DNA from: JBBSEX01 sp038239345
Lineage (GTDB): Bacteria > Acidobacteriota > Terriglobia > Bryobacterales > Bryobacteraceae
DNA length: 30,555 nucleotides
Reading direction: 5' to 3'
NCBI GenBank assembly: GCA_038239345.1
Contig: JBBSEX010000034.1
Coordinates: 1-30,555, forward strand
Under the pieces are notes generated by a model. The model was not told the DNA's origin. It saw only the letters and a list, made by a program, of their open reading frames with translations, and made no database searches. Numbering within the stretch: position 1 is the stretch's first letter; every line of letters begins with the position of its first letter. The position numbers and the translations under genes were made by a program. Shown piece by piece: positions 14,582-22,710 of this stretch.

Positions 14582-16119
14582 CGAGCACCGTTCCCTTTCT
14601 GCTGAGCCTTTAGCGCGAGAATCTTCTGGTACTGCTCCGGGGGAAGCACACGAACAAGCGTCATCATGCCGCCCACAAAACCACTCCAGCCAGGGGGAAG
14701 ACCGTAAGCTTCGGGTTTCTCCACCTCCTTGTCCATGGCCATCATTGGACCTTCCATAAATGCGTCCTGTGGGAAGAGCGGTACCTTGTTTGCATCGCCT
14801 GGAAGCTCCGGCATTTTCATGCCGCTCATTCCCTGCATGCTGCCGTGGTCCATTCCGGCCATTTTCGAGTGGTCCATGCCGGGCATGTTCGCCATCGCTT
14901 TGTCTGCTTCACTTTGTGAAAGCGGACCGTTAGAGCGGGGCATATCGGTCGTTGAGCCAACCCCAAGGCCGCGCCCCAAACTCGGGCCACGATTCTCAGA
15001 TGTTGCATTTCCGTCGCGCAACATTCCCATGCCGTCTTCCATGCTTGCCCCGGCTTGCATGCCGCGGCCGAGGCGGGTCATCGGGCCGACGTTCGAAGAC
15101 ATCTGGTTCATCATGTGGTGGGGGAGATGGCAATGCAGCATCCAGTCCCCCTGTCGGTCCGCAACGAATTCGATGTCCTTAGCCTGGGCAACACCAACCA
15201 GCACGGTGTTGCCGCGTGTCCACGCGGATTCCTGTTGCCGAGCGGCTTCCCTCCCGGTTTCCCAGAACGTAAACCCGTGAAGATGGATTGGGTGGTGATC
15301 CATACCCATGTTGATGAGCCGTATTCGGACTCGGTCGCCCTGGCGGATGATGAGCGGCGTCGAGGCGGGACCGGCTTTACCGTTAAATGTAAGCCAGTTA
15401 AACTCCATGTTCATGCTGTTTGGAATCGAGCTGTTTGGAAGTACCGCGTACTCCTGCAGCGCGATTAGATAATCCTTGTCCACATGAGGTGCATACGCAG
15501 TCTTGGGATGAATGATGAATCCGCCAAGCATCCCGACCATCTCTTGCATCGCCATATGCGGGTGATAAAAAAATGTGCCGTTCTGGTGAAGAGGGAACTC
15601 GTATACGAATCGCTCCCCAGGCATAACCGGCTTTTGGCCGATGCCGGGAACCCCATCCATCTCGATGGGAAGTTCAAGCCCATGCCAGTGGATTCCTGTG
15701 GGCTCCGGCAGGTGATTCTCGAAGACAATCCGCACCCGATCGCCCTCGGTTGCCTGAATCGTAGGTCCCGGCGCGCTCCCGTTGAATCCCCAAAGATCAA
15801 ATGTTCTGCCCGGAACTATAACCTGTTTGACCGGCTCGGCGACAAGGTTAAAAACCTTCACGCCGTTGTCGGTAGTGAAGGGAAGGTCGCCCACGTCCAG
15901 AGTTGTAACCGGAACTGGCAGCCCGCCGCGTACCGCGCTTTCTCCCGACTGAACCCTTATGGTCGCCGTTGGCTGGGGAGCCGCTGTATGCTGCATATCC
16001 ATCTGCCCCATTGCGCCATTCTGAGGTCCTTTCTGCTGTGCTGAAAGAAGACGCGTTCCGGCGAACAGTCCTGCCGATAGTGAAGAAAGTTTAGAAAAGA
16101 AAACCCGTCGATTATTCAT
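14578..16119 (-). CDS. Two-domain multicopper oxidase with Met-rich tail
   Basis: The product has 513 residues from the ATG at 16119; the in-frame ATG at 16146 would add nine residues ahead of the Tat-like NRRVFFSKLSS signal. In the longer numbering the copper motifs are HWHG 153-156, HPH 195-197, HPIHLHG 285-291 and HCHLPHHMMNQM 338-349 with a Met at the axial position. Only two cupredoxin domains are present, as in small laccase-type oxidases. Residues ~360-500 form a Met/His-rich tail (NMPGMDHSKMAGMDHGSMQG) likely to hold extra copper. The segment NGVKVFNLVAEPVKQVIVPG resembles the matching part of the DUF4396-oxidase, so the two are paralogues. It overlaps the next gene by ATGA. Periplasmic Cu(I) oxidation is the likely role. 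Confidence 0.9.
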   Translation of the reverse strand: MNNRRVFFSKLSSLSAGLFAGTRLLSAQQKGPQNGAMGQMDMQHTAAPQPTATIRVQSGESAVRGGLPVPVTTLDVGDLPFTTDNGVKVFNLVAEPVKQVIVPGRTFDLWGFNGSAPGPTIQATEGDRVRIVFENHLPEPTGIHWHGLELPIEMDGVPGIGQKPVMPGERFVYEFPLHQNGTFFYHPHMAMQEMVGMLGGFIIHPKTAYAPHVDKDYLIALQEYAVLPNSSIPNSMNMEFNWLTFNGKAGPASTPLIIRQGDRVRIRLINMGMDHHPIHLHGFTFWETGREAARQQESAWTRGNTVLVGVAQAKDIEFVADRQGDWMLHCHLPHHMMNQMSSNVGPMTRLGRGMQAGASMEDGMGMLRDGNATSENRGPSLGRGLGVGSTTDMPRSNGPLSQSEADKAMANMPGMDHSKMAGMDHGSMQGMSGMKMPELPGDANKVPLFPQDAFMEGPMMAMDKEVEKPEAYGLPPGWSGFVGGMMTLVRVLPPEQYQKILALKAQQKGNGAR

Positions 16120-16231
16120 AGAAGCCCCTAACGTCGAAACGTTCAAAACTGCGCGCCCGAGATGGCGCTACGCTTGCGCAGCAAAGCCGACCACTCGCGT
16201 GAGTCTTAAGGAATTCGAGACGAAGCTGGGG

Positions 16232-16645
16232 CTAGATACGGAGAATGGCGAAAGCAGGAATATCGGGGATGCCGGAGGAATCCACGAAAACGGAAGGAGC
16301 GTAGCGCCGAACGGGCAGATATTGATCCAAAGAAACTGGCGTCGGCCCGTCGAAAGGTTGGACCACGTCCGAGTGTTGGATCGGACTAGCCGCAACTATA
16401 TCGCCTGCGGTCACAACTGGGATCGGACACGGTTGTTGTTGCTGAGGTAGTTCTTTCCCTTTCGGGGCGGGAGAGTTCTCAGCAGGGCAGCAGGCGTGTG
16501 CGCCGCTACGCGAAGGAACGATGTGCGCCTGATGCGGGGCGTTCCCCGTCACCCCTTGCATCGAGCAGGACAGTGCGCACTGGGCGTTAACGGCGGAAGC
16601 CATTACGGCAACGATCGCGAGAAACTGTCCGGCCAGCCTAAACAT
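16232..16645 (-). CDS. Small secreted Cys/His-rich protein
   Basis: The product has 137 residues with a signal peptide at ~1-21 (LAIVAVMASAVNA). Cys and His residues are concentrated in the first half of the mature protein (QCALSCSMQG, then HQAHIVPSR, HACCPAEN and a Cys at ~73). The rest is a Pro-rich hydrophilic region ending PAFAILRI. No family is recognised. It begins 12 bp after csoR and so is the second gene of the csoR transcript. Cys-rich N-terminus plus short hydrophobic C-terminus recalls the other small secreted protein at 24056-24403. A periplasmic copper-binding role is an inference from composition and position. Confidence 0.68.
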   Translation of the reverse strand: MFRLAGQFLAIVAVMASAVNAQCALSCSMQGVTGNAPHQAHIVPSRSGAHACCPAENSPAPKGKELPQQQQPCPIPVVTAGDIVAASPIQHSDVVQPFDGPTPVSLDQYLPVRRYAPSVFVDSSGIPDIPAFAILRI

Positions 16646-16657
16646 CCTGCTCCTATC

Positions 16658-16978
16658 CTACCGCGAGTAGCGCGAGAACAATTCGACCAATTCGGTGTAC
16701 ATGGCCTCAGACTCAGCAGGCTGTGCCTTTTGAAGTGTCGTTGTCACACAGTGGCGTAGGTGATTTCGGAGCAACGCTTGCCCGACGCCGCGCAAGGCTT
16801 GGTGGACAGATGAAATCTGGACCAGAATGTCAGCGCAGTACCGTTCATCTTCAACCATTTGTTGCAGCCCACGGATCTGGCCCTCGATGCGCCTCAAGCG
16901 CTTAAGGTTCGAAGCCTTGATGTCGGGCTCGACCTCAACCGCCTTGCGTCCCAACCTTTTCTCTGATGACCCAGCCAC
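16658..16978 (-). CDS. csoR: CsoR-family copper-sensing repressor
   Basis: The product has 106 residues, all-helical, of the CsoR/RcnR/FrmR type (LKRLRRIEGQIRGLQQMVED, then CADILVQISSVHQALRGVG). The Cu(I) ligand set is intact: Cys48, His73 and Cys77, with the 25- and 4-residue spacings of M. tuberculosis CsoR (Cys36, His61, Cys65), and Tyr47 just before the first Cys. This distinguishes it from nickel/cobalt RcnR and formaldehyde FrmR. The GTG at 16978 lacks a clear Shine-Dalgarno. A TATAAT about 7 bp upstream suggests a leaderless or very short-leader transcript. The in-frame TTG at residue 9 is an alternative start. It probably represses its own operon and the ATPase operon, releasing DNA when Cu(I) binds. 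Confidence 0.92.
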   Translation of the reverse strand: MAGSSEKRLGRKAVEVEPDIKASNLKRLRRIEGQIRGLQQMVEDERYCADILVQISSVHQALRGVGQALLRNHLRHCVTTTLQKAQPAESEAMYTELVELFSRYSR

Positions 16979-16984
16979 CGCTTT

Positions 16985-17013
16985 ATTATACCCCCGACCC
17001 CTATGCCTTCATG
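16985..17013 (-). promoter_or_regulatory. csoR promoter -10 with overlapping CsoR-type motif
   Basis: On the minus strand TATAAT (16990-16985) is a perfect -10 hexamer placed 6-7 bp before the csoR GTG. Directly upstream and overlapping it is the 17-bp motif, plus-strand ATACCCCCGACCCCTAT (16988-17004), also found twice before the Cu-ATPase. Its position, in the spacer between where -35 and -10 should be, is right for repression by competition with RNA polymerase. No good -35 hexamer is seen 16-18 bp upstream (only CATGAA/TCATGA-like sequence). Confidence 0.6.
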
Positions 17014-17080
17014 AGAGGCAGATCGGACTGGTTGCACAGTCATCAAGTCACCTGGCCCGCGACGACACCGACTAGGCCGT

Positions 17081-17746
17081 TCACTCACCTCTGCCGCCAG
17101 TACCGTAAATCTTGCTCCATGCGAACTCGTAAGCGGCTTCCGGAAGATCTTCCTTAAGTTCGAGAACATACGTCTCCCGATTCGTGGTCACTCGAAATCG
17201 GAAAGAGTCGGGCCGCCCGATTGTTTCGATATCGCGATAAATCCACGTCCGCGAGTCCGCGGGCTTGTCGCTCACGAACTGAATCGCGGACTCGCCGATC
17301 TCAAGGATTCCACTGGCCCCGTTCAACGCGCGGCGATGATACGCCGCGACCTTGAATTGAGAGCTTTGCGTATAATGCCCCACCACCGGACGATGCACGT
17401 GTTCCGTTAGAAACCGCGCCAGGTCCTCCACCGGTGCATCTGGTTGGGCCCGAAACTTATATTCGCGGCGCTCGGTCGGCTTCCACTTCGAAACTTGATA
17501 GGTTTCAAATCGAAGCGCTCGTGGGTCTGCAAGATCCGCTTCACGCAAATCGCGGAGTGAAATCATTATTCGGGTCTTACCGTCGCGAGATTGAAATGCA
17601 ACACCCTGGGAATCGATATGCAGAGTTCCCGGCTCGTCTCTAGGAATTCTCAGCCGCGAGACCTCCAGATTGAAAACGTCCTGGCCCTGCGCAATGACAA
17701 GCGTCCCGTACAGCATCGAAAAAGCCAAAACTCTCATCAACGTCAT
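17081..17746 (-). CDS. Secreted protein of unknown function with two similar PH/GRAM-like repeats, coupled to cusA
   Basis: The product has 221 residues. The ATG at 17746 overlaps the cusA stop (ATGA), which I prefer to the in-frame start at 17902 inside cusA. A signal peptide lies at ~1-21 (MTLMRVLAFSMLYGTLVIAQ). Two stretches of alternating strands look alike: ~35-80 (GTLHIDSQGVAFQSRDGKTR, then DLREADLADPRALRFETY) and ~142-200 (GILEIGESAIQFVSDKPADS, then YRDIETIGRPDSFRFRV). Both follow a G.L.I....[IV].F.[SP]....R.....DI...... plan reminiscent of PH/GRAM-type barrels, although I cannot assign a family with certainty. It is the last gene of cusCBA and ends 76 bp before the csoR motif. An accessory or envelope role with the CusCBA pump is inferred from coupling only. 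Confidence 0.72.
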   Translation of the reverse strand: MTLMRVLAFSMLYGTLVIAQGQDVFNLEVSRLRIPRDEPGTLHIDSQGVAFQSRDGKTRIMISLRDLREADLADPRALRFETYQVSKWKPTERREYKFRAQPDAPVEDLARFLTEHVHRPVVGHYTQSSQFKVAAYHRRALNGASGILEIGESAIQFVSDKPADSRTWIYRDIETIGRPDSFRFRVTTNRETYVLELKEDLPEAAYEFAWSKIYGTGGRGE

Positions 17747-20700
17747 TCGACCTCCCTGGCCAGCTTGCGAATTTCGAATCCCTTCCAGATTTCGTACACG
17801 ACCGGGTAAACCAGCAGTTCCAGCAGGAACGAAGTGAAAATGCCGCCGACCATCGGGGCGGCGATACGCCGCATCACGTCGGAACCTGCTCCGTGAGACC
17901 ACATGATTGGAACAAGCCCGAGAAACATCACGGCAACTGTCATTACCTTGGGTCGCAGACGCTTCACCGCGCCCTCTTCGATTGCGGCCCGCAGGTCGTT
18001 CATGTTTCGCATCTGGCCCGCCCGCTTCCGTTCGTCGTAGGCAAGTTCCAGATAGAGCATCATGAACACGCCGGTTTCCGCGTCAACACCGAGCAGTGCG
18101 ATCAATCCGACCCATACAGCGACGCTCATGTTATAGCCGAGAAGATAGAGCAACCAGATTGCGCCCACAGCAGAGAACGGAACTGCAAGCAGGATGATCA
18201 GAGTCTTGGCAAACGATCCTGTATTGAAGAACAAGAGTAGAAAGACGATCAGCAGAGTGATTGGCACCACGACCCGCAGGCGTTCCGTGGCACGTTGCAG
18301 ATATTCGAATTGACCGCTCCAGATGAGCTGGTATCCGGGTGGCAGATGAACACCTTGCGCTACGGCGCGCTGTGCCGCATTCACGTAGGTTCCCAGATCC
18401 ACGGTGGTATCCACGTAGACGAATCCCGCCAGGAACCCCTCTTCGTTTTTAATCATCGGAGCACCGCTGCGCACCGTGAGATCCGCCAGCTCGGAAATCG
18501 GAACCTGAGCCCCGTCCGGCGTCGGAACCATAACCCGGCTTAGCTTCGATAAGTCGTTGCGGAAGTCGCGCGCGTACCGCACGTTGACCGGATAACGTTC
18601 TCGCCCTTCGACGGTCGTCGTGACATTCTGGCCACCCACGGCCGACTCGATGATCTCGTTTACTTGAGCAACACTCAGGTTGTACCGGGCAGCTTCTGCC
18701 CGCTTTACCTGAAAGTCGATGTAGGATCCGCCCGTAACGCGCTCGAAAAAGGCGCTGCGCGTTCCGGAAACGCCTTGCAATACGTGCTCAACCTGCAGGC
18801 CGATTTCCTGGATCGTCTCCAGCTTTGGCCCCAACACCTTCACGCCGACGGGCGTGCGGATTCCGGTGGTGATCATGTCGATGCGCGTCCGGATCGGGAA
18901 TAGCCAGGCGTTCGCGAATGACGGGATCTGTACCGCGCGATCAAGCTGCTCGATCAACGCTTCCCAACCGATCGGCTGGTCTTCAGGCCAAAATCTTGCC
19001 AGTCGCGGCTTCGCCCATCCTGGGGCCCAGCTCGAATACCATCGGTCTCCGTGCACCTTCGGCCACTCACTTTCGGGCTTGACCAACACCGTTGTCTCCA
19101 CCATGCTCAGCGGCGCCGGATCGGTCGCGCTATTGGACTTCCCGATCTTCCCGTACACGCTTTGGATCTCTGGAAACTGGTGGAGGAGTTTGTCCTGAAT
19201 CTGGAGATACTTGCTCGCTTCCGTAATCCCGATGCCGGGCAGCGTGATCGGCATGTAGAGGATCGAGCCTTCGTTTAGCGGTGGCATGAATTCAGATCCT
19301 AGGCGTTGATAAACGGGGATCGTGATCAAAACGACGATGACCGCCGCAACGATGACGACCCATCTGAGCTTCAGCACTATACGCACGATCGGGTGATAAA
19401 TGCGCATCAGAGGCCGGCTGATCGGGTGATTTTCCTCGCTATGAAACTTCCCAACCAGCACCGCGTTGGCAATCCAGGATGCCCACCGCGGACGGAAACG
19501 GAATTCGCGGGTCTTCATGATGAGCAGTCTGATAGCGGGGTCCAGTGTGATTGCCAGAACGGCTGCGATCATCATCGAGAATGTTTTCGTGAACGCAAGC
19601 GGCTTGAAAAGACGCCCTTCCTGGTACTGGAGCGCGAAGATCGGCGTGAAGGAGACCGCGATGACAAGCAGGGAGAAAAAGCTCGGTCCGCCGACTTCCT
19701 TCACCGCTTCGATGATCACCTGCGCGGCCGAACCGGGGCGTCCTCCGGCCTCCCAGTGCTCCAGCTTCTTATGCGTTTGTTCGACCACGACGATAGCCGC
19801 GTCCACCATCGCCCCGATGGCGATGGCAATGCCTCCAAGCGACATGATGTTCGCGGTCAGACCTGTTGCCTGCATGGGGATGAAGGACAGAATGACCGCA
19901 ATCGGGATGGTGACAATTGGGATGATTGCGCTCGGAACATGCCACAGGAAAATCAGAATAACGATGCTGACGATGATCAGTTCTTCGATCAATGTGTGGC
20001 GTAGCGTGTCGATGGAGCGGTCAATCAGATCCGACCGGTCGTATGTGGTTACAACCTCGACGCCTTTAGGCAGGCTCGACTTCAGTCCAGCCAGTTTAGA
20101 CTTCACGTTCTCGATGACGTTACGGACGTTTTGCCCGTAACGAACGATTACTGTTCCGCCTGTCACCTCACCCTCTCCATTTAGCTCGGTGACTCCACGG
20201 CGCATTTCGGGTCCGAGTTCTACGCGTGCAACATCCCGGATGCGAATCGGTGTACCGTTGTTGCCCGTTGCAATGGATAGGTCCTGAATATCGGCAAGGG
20301 ACTGAATATAACCTCGCCCGCGGACCACATATTCCTTACCGGTCATTTCAAGACTGCGCGCGCCCACCTCGTTATTGCCATTGCGGACTGCGTCCATCAC
20401 TTGTGTGAGCGGCACTTTATATGCGAGCAGACGATTTGGATCGACGTTGATCTGGTACTGCTTAACAAATCCGCCGACGGTCGCCACCTCCGCAACTCCC
20501 GGCACGCTTTCCAGCCAGTAACGCAGGTACCAGTCGTTGAAGGAGCGCATTTGCTGGAGATTATTCTGCCCGGTTTTATCCACCAGCGCATACTGAAATG
20601 CCCAACCGACTCCGGTGGCGTCCGGGCCTAATTTGGGTGAGACACCTTCCGGAAGTTGGCCGCTCAGCTTGCTCATGTATTCGAGCACGCGCGTGCGGCC

Positions 20701-21015
20701 CCAGTAGATATCGGTGCCTTCCTCGAAGATCACGTAGACGTAGGAAAAGCCGTAGTCCGAACTGCCACGGACAACGCTGACGTGGGGTGCCGAGAGCATT
20801 GCAGAGATGATCGGGTATGTGATCTGGTCTTCAATCAGGTCCGGACTGCGGCCCGGCCACTCCGTATAGATAATCACTTGCGGATCGGAGAGATCCGGGA
20901 TCGCATCGAGAGGGATCTGCCGCATCGACCAGACTCCATAAAGTGTTAGGCAGCTGGTTAAGACAACGATCAGTACGCGGTTTTGTGCGGAGAACTCGAT
21001 GATACGGTTGATCAT
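17743..21015 (-). CDS. cusA: CusA-type copper/silver RND efflux pump
   Basis: The product has 1090 residues, a complete HME-RND pump with an N-terminal membrane helix (~9-28) and the usual two sets of transmembrane helices. The TM4 motif AIGAMVDAAIVVVEQTHKK is that of monovalent-copper/silver pumps rather than the Zn/Co/Ni type. Three Met residues equivalent to the E. coli CusA triad are found in conserved context: M588 (GSILYMPITLPGI), M638 (DPAPLSMVETTV) and M714 (IRTRIDMITTGI). The spacing of the last two is 76 residues; from memory it is 49 in E. coli, owing to an extra Trp/Pro-rich segment here (RWYSSWAPGWAKP). It takes Cu(I)/Ag(I) from periplasm or cytoplasm out through CusB and an OMF. 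It starts 18 bp after cusB, and its stop overlaps the next gene. Confidence 0.94.
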   Translation of the reverse strand: MINRIIEFSAQNRVLIVVLTSCLTLYGVWSMRQIPLDAIPDLSDPQVIIYTEWPGRSPDLIEDQITYPIISAMLSAPHVSVVRGSSDYGFSYVYVIFEEGTDIYWGRTRVLEYMSKLSGQLPEGVSPKLGPDATGVGWAFQYALVDKTGQNNLQQMRSFNDWYLRYWLESVPGVAEVATVGGFVKQYQINVDPNRLLAYKVPLTQVMDAVRNGNNEVGARSLEMTGKEYVVRGRGYIQSLADIQDLSIATGNNGTPIRIRDVARVELGPEMRRGVTELNGEGEVTGGTVIVRYGQNVRNVIENVKSKLAGLKSSLPKGVEVVTTYDRSDLIDRSIDTLRHTLIEELIIVSIVILIFLWHVPSAIIPIVTIPIAVILSFIPMQATGLTANIMSLGGIAIAIGAMVDAAIVVVEQTHKKLEHWEAGGRPGSAAQVIIEAVKEVGGPSFFSLLVIAVSFTPIFALQYQEGRLFKPLAFTKTFSMMIAAVLAITLDPAIRLLIMKTREFRFRPRWASWIANAVLVGKFHSEENHPISRPLMRIYHPIVRIVLKLRWVVIVAAVIVVLITIPVYQRLGSEFMPPLNEGSILYMPITLPGIGITEASKYLQIQDKLLHQFPEIQSVYGKIGKSNSATDPAPLSMVETTVLVKPESEWPKVHGDRWYSSWAPGWAKPRLARFWPEDQPIGWEALIEQLDRAVQIPSFANAWLFPIRTRIDMITTGIRTPVGVKVLGPKLETIQEIGLQVEHVLQGVSGTRSAFFERVTGGSYIDFQVKRAEAARYNLSVAQVNEIIESAVGGQNVTTTVEGRERYPVNVRYARDFRNDLSKLSRVMVPTPDGAQVPISELADLTVRSGAPMIKNEEGFLAGFVYVDTTVDLGTYVNAAQRAVAQGVHLPPGYQLIWSGQFEYLQRATERLRVVVPITLLIVFLLLFFNTGSFAKTLIILLAVPFSAVGAIWLLYLLGYNMSVAVWVGLIALLGVDAETGVFMMLYLELAYDERKRAGQMRNMNDLRAAIEEGAVKRLRPKVMTVAVMFLGLVPIMWSHGAGSDVMRRIAAPMVGGIFTSFLLELLVYPVVYEIWKGFEIRKLAREVE

Positions 21016-21033
21016 GATTGCTTTATCACTGTC

Positions 21034-22710
21034 CTATCGCGCGGTGATGCTAGTCTGAGCAACACCCACAACGTTCCCGTTCCTTCGCACGGTTACGGTG
21101 GTCTGCCATGTCCAGGCCATCAGAAACTCAATTTGCCCGGTATAGACACCGTTCCCCGACTCGGTGAGCGTTGCCTTCGAACTCATCGGAGCCATACTGC
21201 CCATCTGCGGCATTAACAGGCCAACATCGACTTGCGCGCCGGTGACCGGTTTCCCTGCCGCATCCTTCACGAGCAGGCGGATCGAGTTCATTCCGGTTTT
21301 CGCGGTTTTGGGGCCGAGTACGTCAACAGAAATCGACTGGCTCTCAGTGCCTCCTTTTGGGGCTTGCGAAGGAGTACCCATTCCTGCGAAGGCTCCTTTT
21401 AGACGGCTTTCCGAGTCGATCAGGAAATTGGCGCCTGTTACCACTCGTTCGCCCGGTTTCAGGCCTTCCTGTATGCCGACCTTGTCTCCGGAATCGGCGC
21501 TGACCTTTACCTGCCGCGGTTGGACATAGCCGTTACCCTTGTCAATAAAAACGTACTGTTCGGTGCCGGTATTCATTACTGCGTCCTGCGGAACCAGCAA
21601 CTGACGCCCAATCGAAACGGCCATACTGATGTTGGTGAACATCTCGGGCTTGAGTAAGAGACCAGGATTCGGAAAATCCATACGCAATTGGACCGTGCGG
21701 CTCTTCGGATCGAGAAACGGATAAATGAATTCGACACGTCCCCGAAGTTTCCGGCCGCCGCCTGAGTACGGAAGCTCGATTTCCGCGGCTTGTCCTACGC
21801 GAATGAAAGGAATATCCGTTTCATAGAGTTCGCCGAGGACCCAGACCCGCGAAAGGTCCACGATTGTGAAGAGGTCCTTGGAGGGATCGACAAACGTGCC
21901 GTGGTGGTAAGCCGCACGCTCCGTCACAACGCCTGATATCGGAGAGTAAACCGCGATGGCGCGCTTCACCTTTCCTTCTGTCTCCAGGTCTTGAATCTCC
22001 CGTTCCGTGACATCCCAAAGGCGGAGGCGTTCGCGCGCGGCGGCGATGAGGTTTTCCGCGCCCTGAGCGGCGGATGCGACGGTGCTATCGCGTAGCAAAG
22101 ATCGGGATCTTAGGGCGAGTAAGAAATCCTGCTCGGTGGCGACGAGGTCCGGGCTGTAGATGGTAAAAAGCGGATCGCCCGCACGAACTGACTTGCCGAT
22201 GGAGTCTGCAAAGACCTGTTCAATGTAGCCGGAGACCTTGCTGTGAATGTGCGTCACTTTCGTCTCGTCGTAGCTCACTTTCCCTACGATTCGGATGTCT
22301 TTCGTGAGGGTACCCATCTCAGCCGCAACTGAGCGCATCCCGATCAGTTGCTGTTTCTCTGGTGCGACGAAGATCGCGCCATCCTGACTCGCGTTGGACG
22401 GGCCAGCGGCGGGAGTGGTCGGCGGTGTCGCCATGCCGGCCATCCCTTTAGAATCCATCTTGTCGGTGGCCGCCGCCGTTCCCGGCTTGTCCAGCTTTAC
22501 CAGTTTCATGCTGCAGATCGGGCAGCTTCCCGGCTTATCGGAGTGATAGTCCTTGTGCATCGGGCAGTAGTACACGTCCTTAGCCGTGGCGGCCGCACCG
22601 GTCGTCATTTGATGGGTGGTTTGCCGCCGGACAGCAAGCCAAACGAGCGTGATGACTGCTACGCCCAACAGCCCCACAAGCGCGATTGTTCGCAGACGAT
22701 TCCGATTCAC
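21034..22710 (-). CDS. cusB: CusB-type RND membrane fusion protein with HMBD and C-terminal YtkA-like domain
   Basis: The product has 558 residues. The GTG at 22710 overlaps the stop of the OMF gene (GTGA). An N-terminal membrane anchor (~8-27) is followed by a heavy-metal-binding module (~48-73, YYCPMHKDYHSDKPGSCPIC). The adaptor core spans ~110-440, with lipoyl-like halves and hairpin (GKVSYDETKVTHIHSKVSGY, AGDPLFTIYSPDL, GTFVDPSKDLFTIVDLS, MFTNISMAVSIGRQLLVPQD). The C-terminal ~100 residues look like a separate Ig-like YtkA/FixH-type domain (VLGPKTAKTGMNSIRLLVKD, PVTGAQVDVGLLMPQMGSMA, VTVRRNGNVVGVAQ). Most CusB proteins lack this extra domain. Its Met cluster could also bind copper. Role: periplasmic bridge that delivers copper to CusA. 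Confidence 0.9.
   Translation of the reverse strand: MNRNRLRTIALVGLLGVAVITLVWLAVRRQTTHQMTTGAAATAKDVYYCPMHKDYHSDKPGSCPICSMKLVKLDKPGTAAATDKMDSKGMAGMATPPTTPAAGPSNASQDGAIFVAPEKQQLIGMRSVAAEMGTLTKDIRIVGKVSYDETKVTHIHSKVSGYIEQVFADSIGKSVRAGDPLFTIYSPDLVATEQDFLLALRSRSLLRDSTVASAAQGAENLIAAARERLRLWDVTEREIQDLETEGKVKRAIAVYSPISGVVTERAAYHHGTFVDPSKDLFTIVDLSRVWVLGELYETDIPFIRVGQAAEIELPYSGGGRKLRGRVEFIYPFLDPKSRTVQLRMDFPNPGLLLKPEMFTNISMAVSIGRQLLVPQDAVMNTGTEQYVFIDKGNGYVQPRQVKVSADSGDKVGIQEGLKPGERVVTGANFLIDSESRLKGAFAGMGTPSQAPKGGTESQSISVDVLGPKTAKTGMNSIRLLVKDAAGKPVTGAQVDVGLLMPQMGSMAPMSSKATLTESGNGVYTGQIEFLMAWTWQTTVTVRRNGNVVGVAQTSITAR

Noticed and set aside
17747..17902. In-frame extension of the cusA-coupled unknown gene
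   Set aside because: It lies inside cusA, whose C-terminus is well conserved. The ATG at 17746 begins a good signal peptide and forms an ATGA overlap.
19306..20140. Long plus-strand frames (232 and 224 residues) opposite cusA
   Set aside because: They mirror the coding strand of a well-supported RND pump. Low-complexity Asp/Arg/His or Met/Thr-rich translations are typical antisense shadows.
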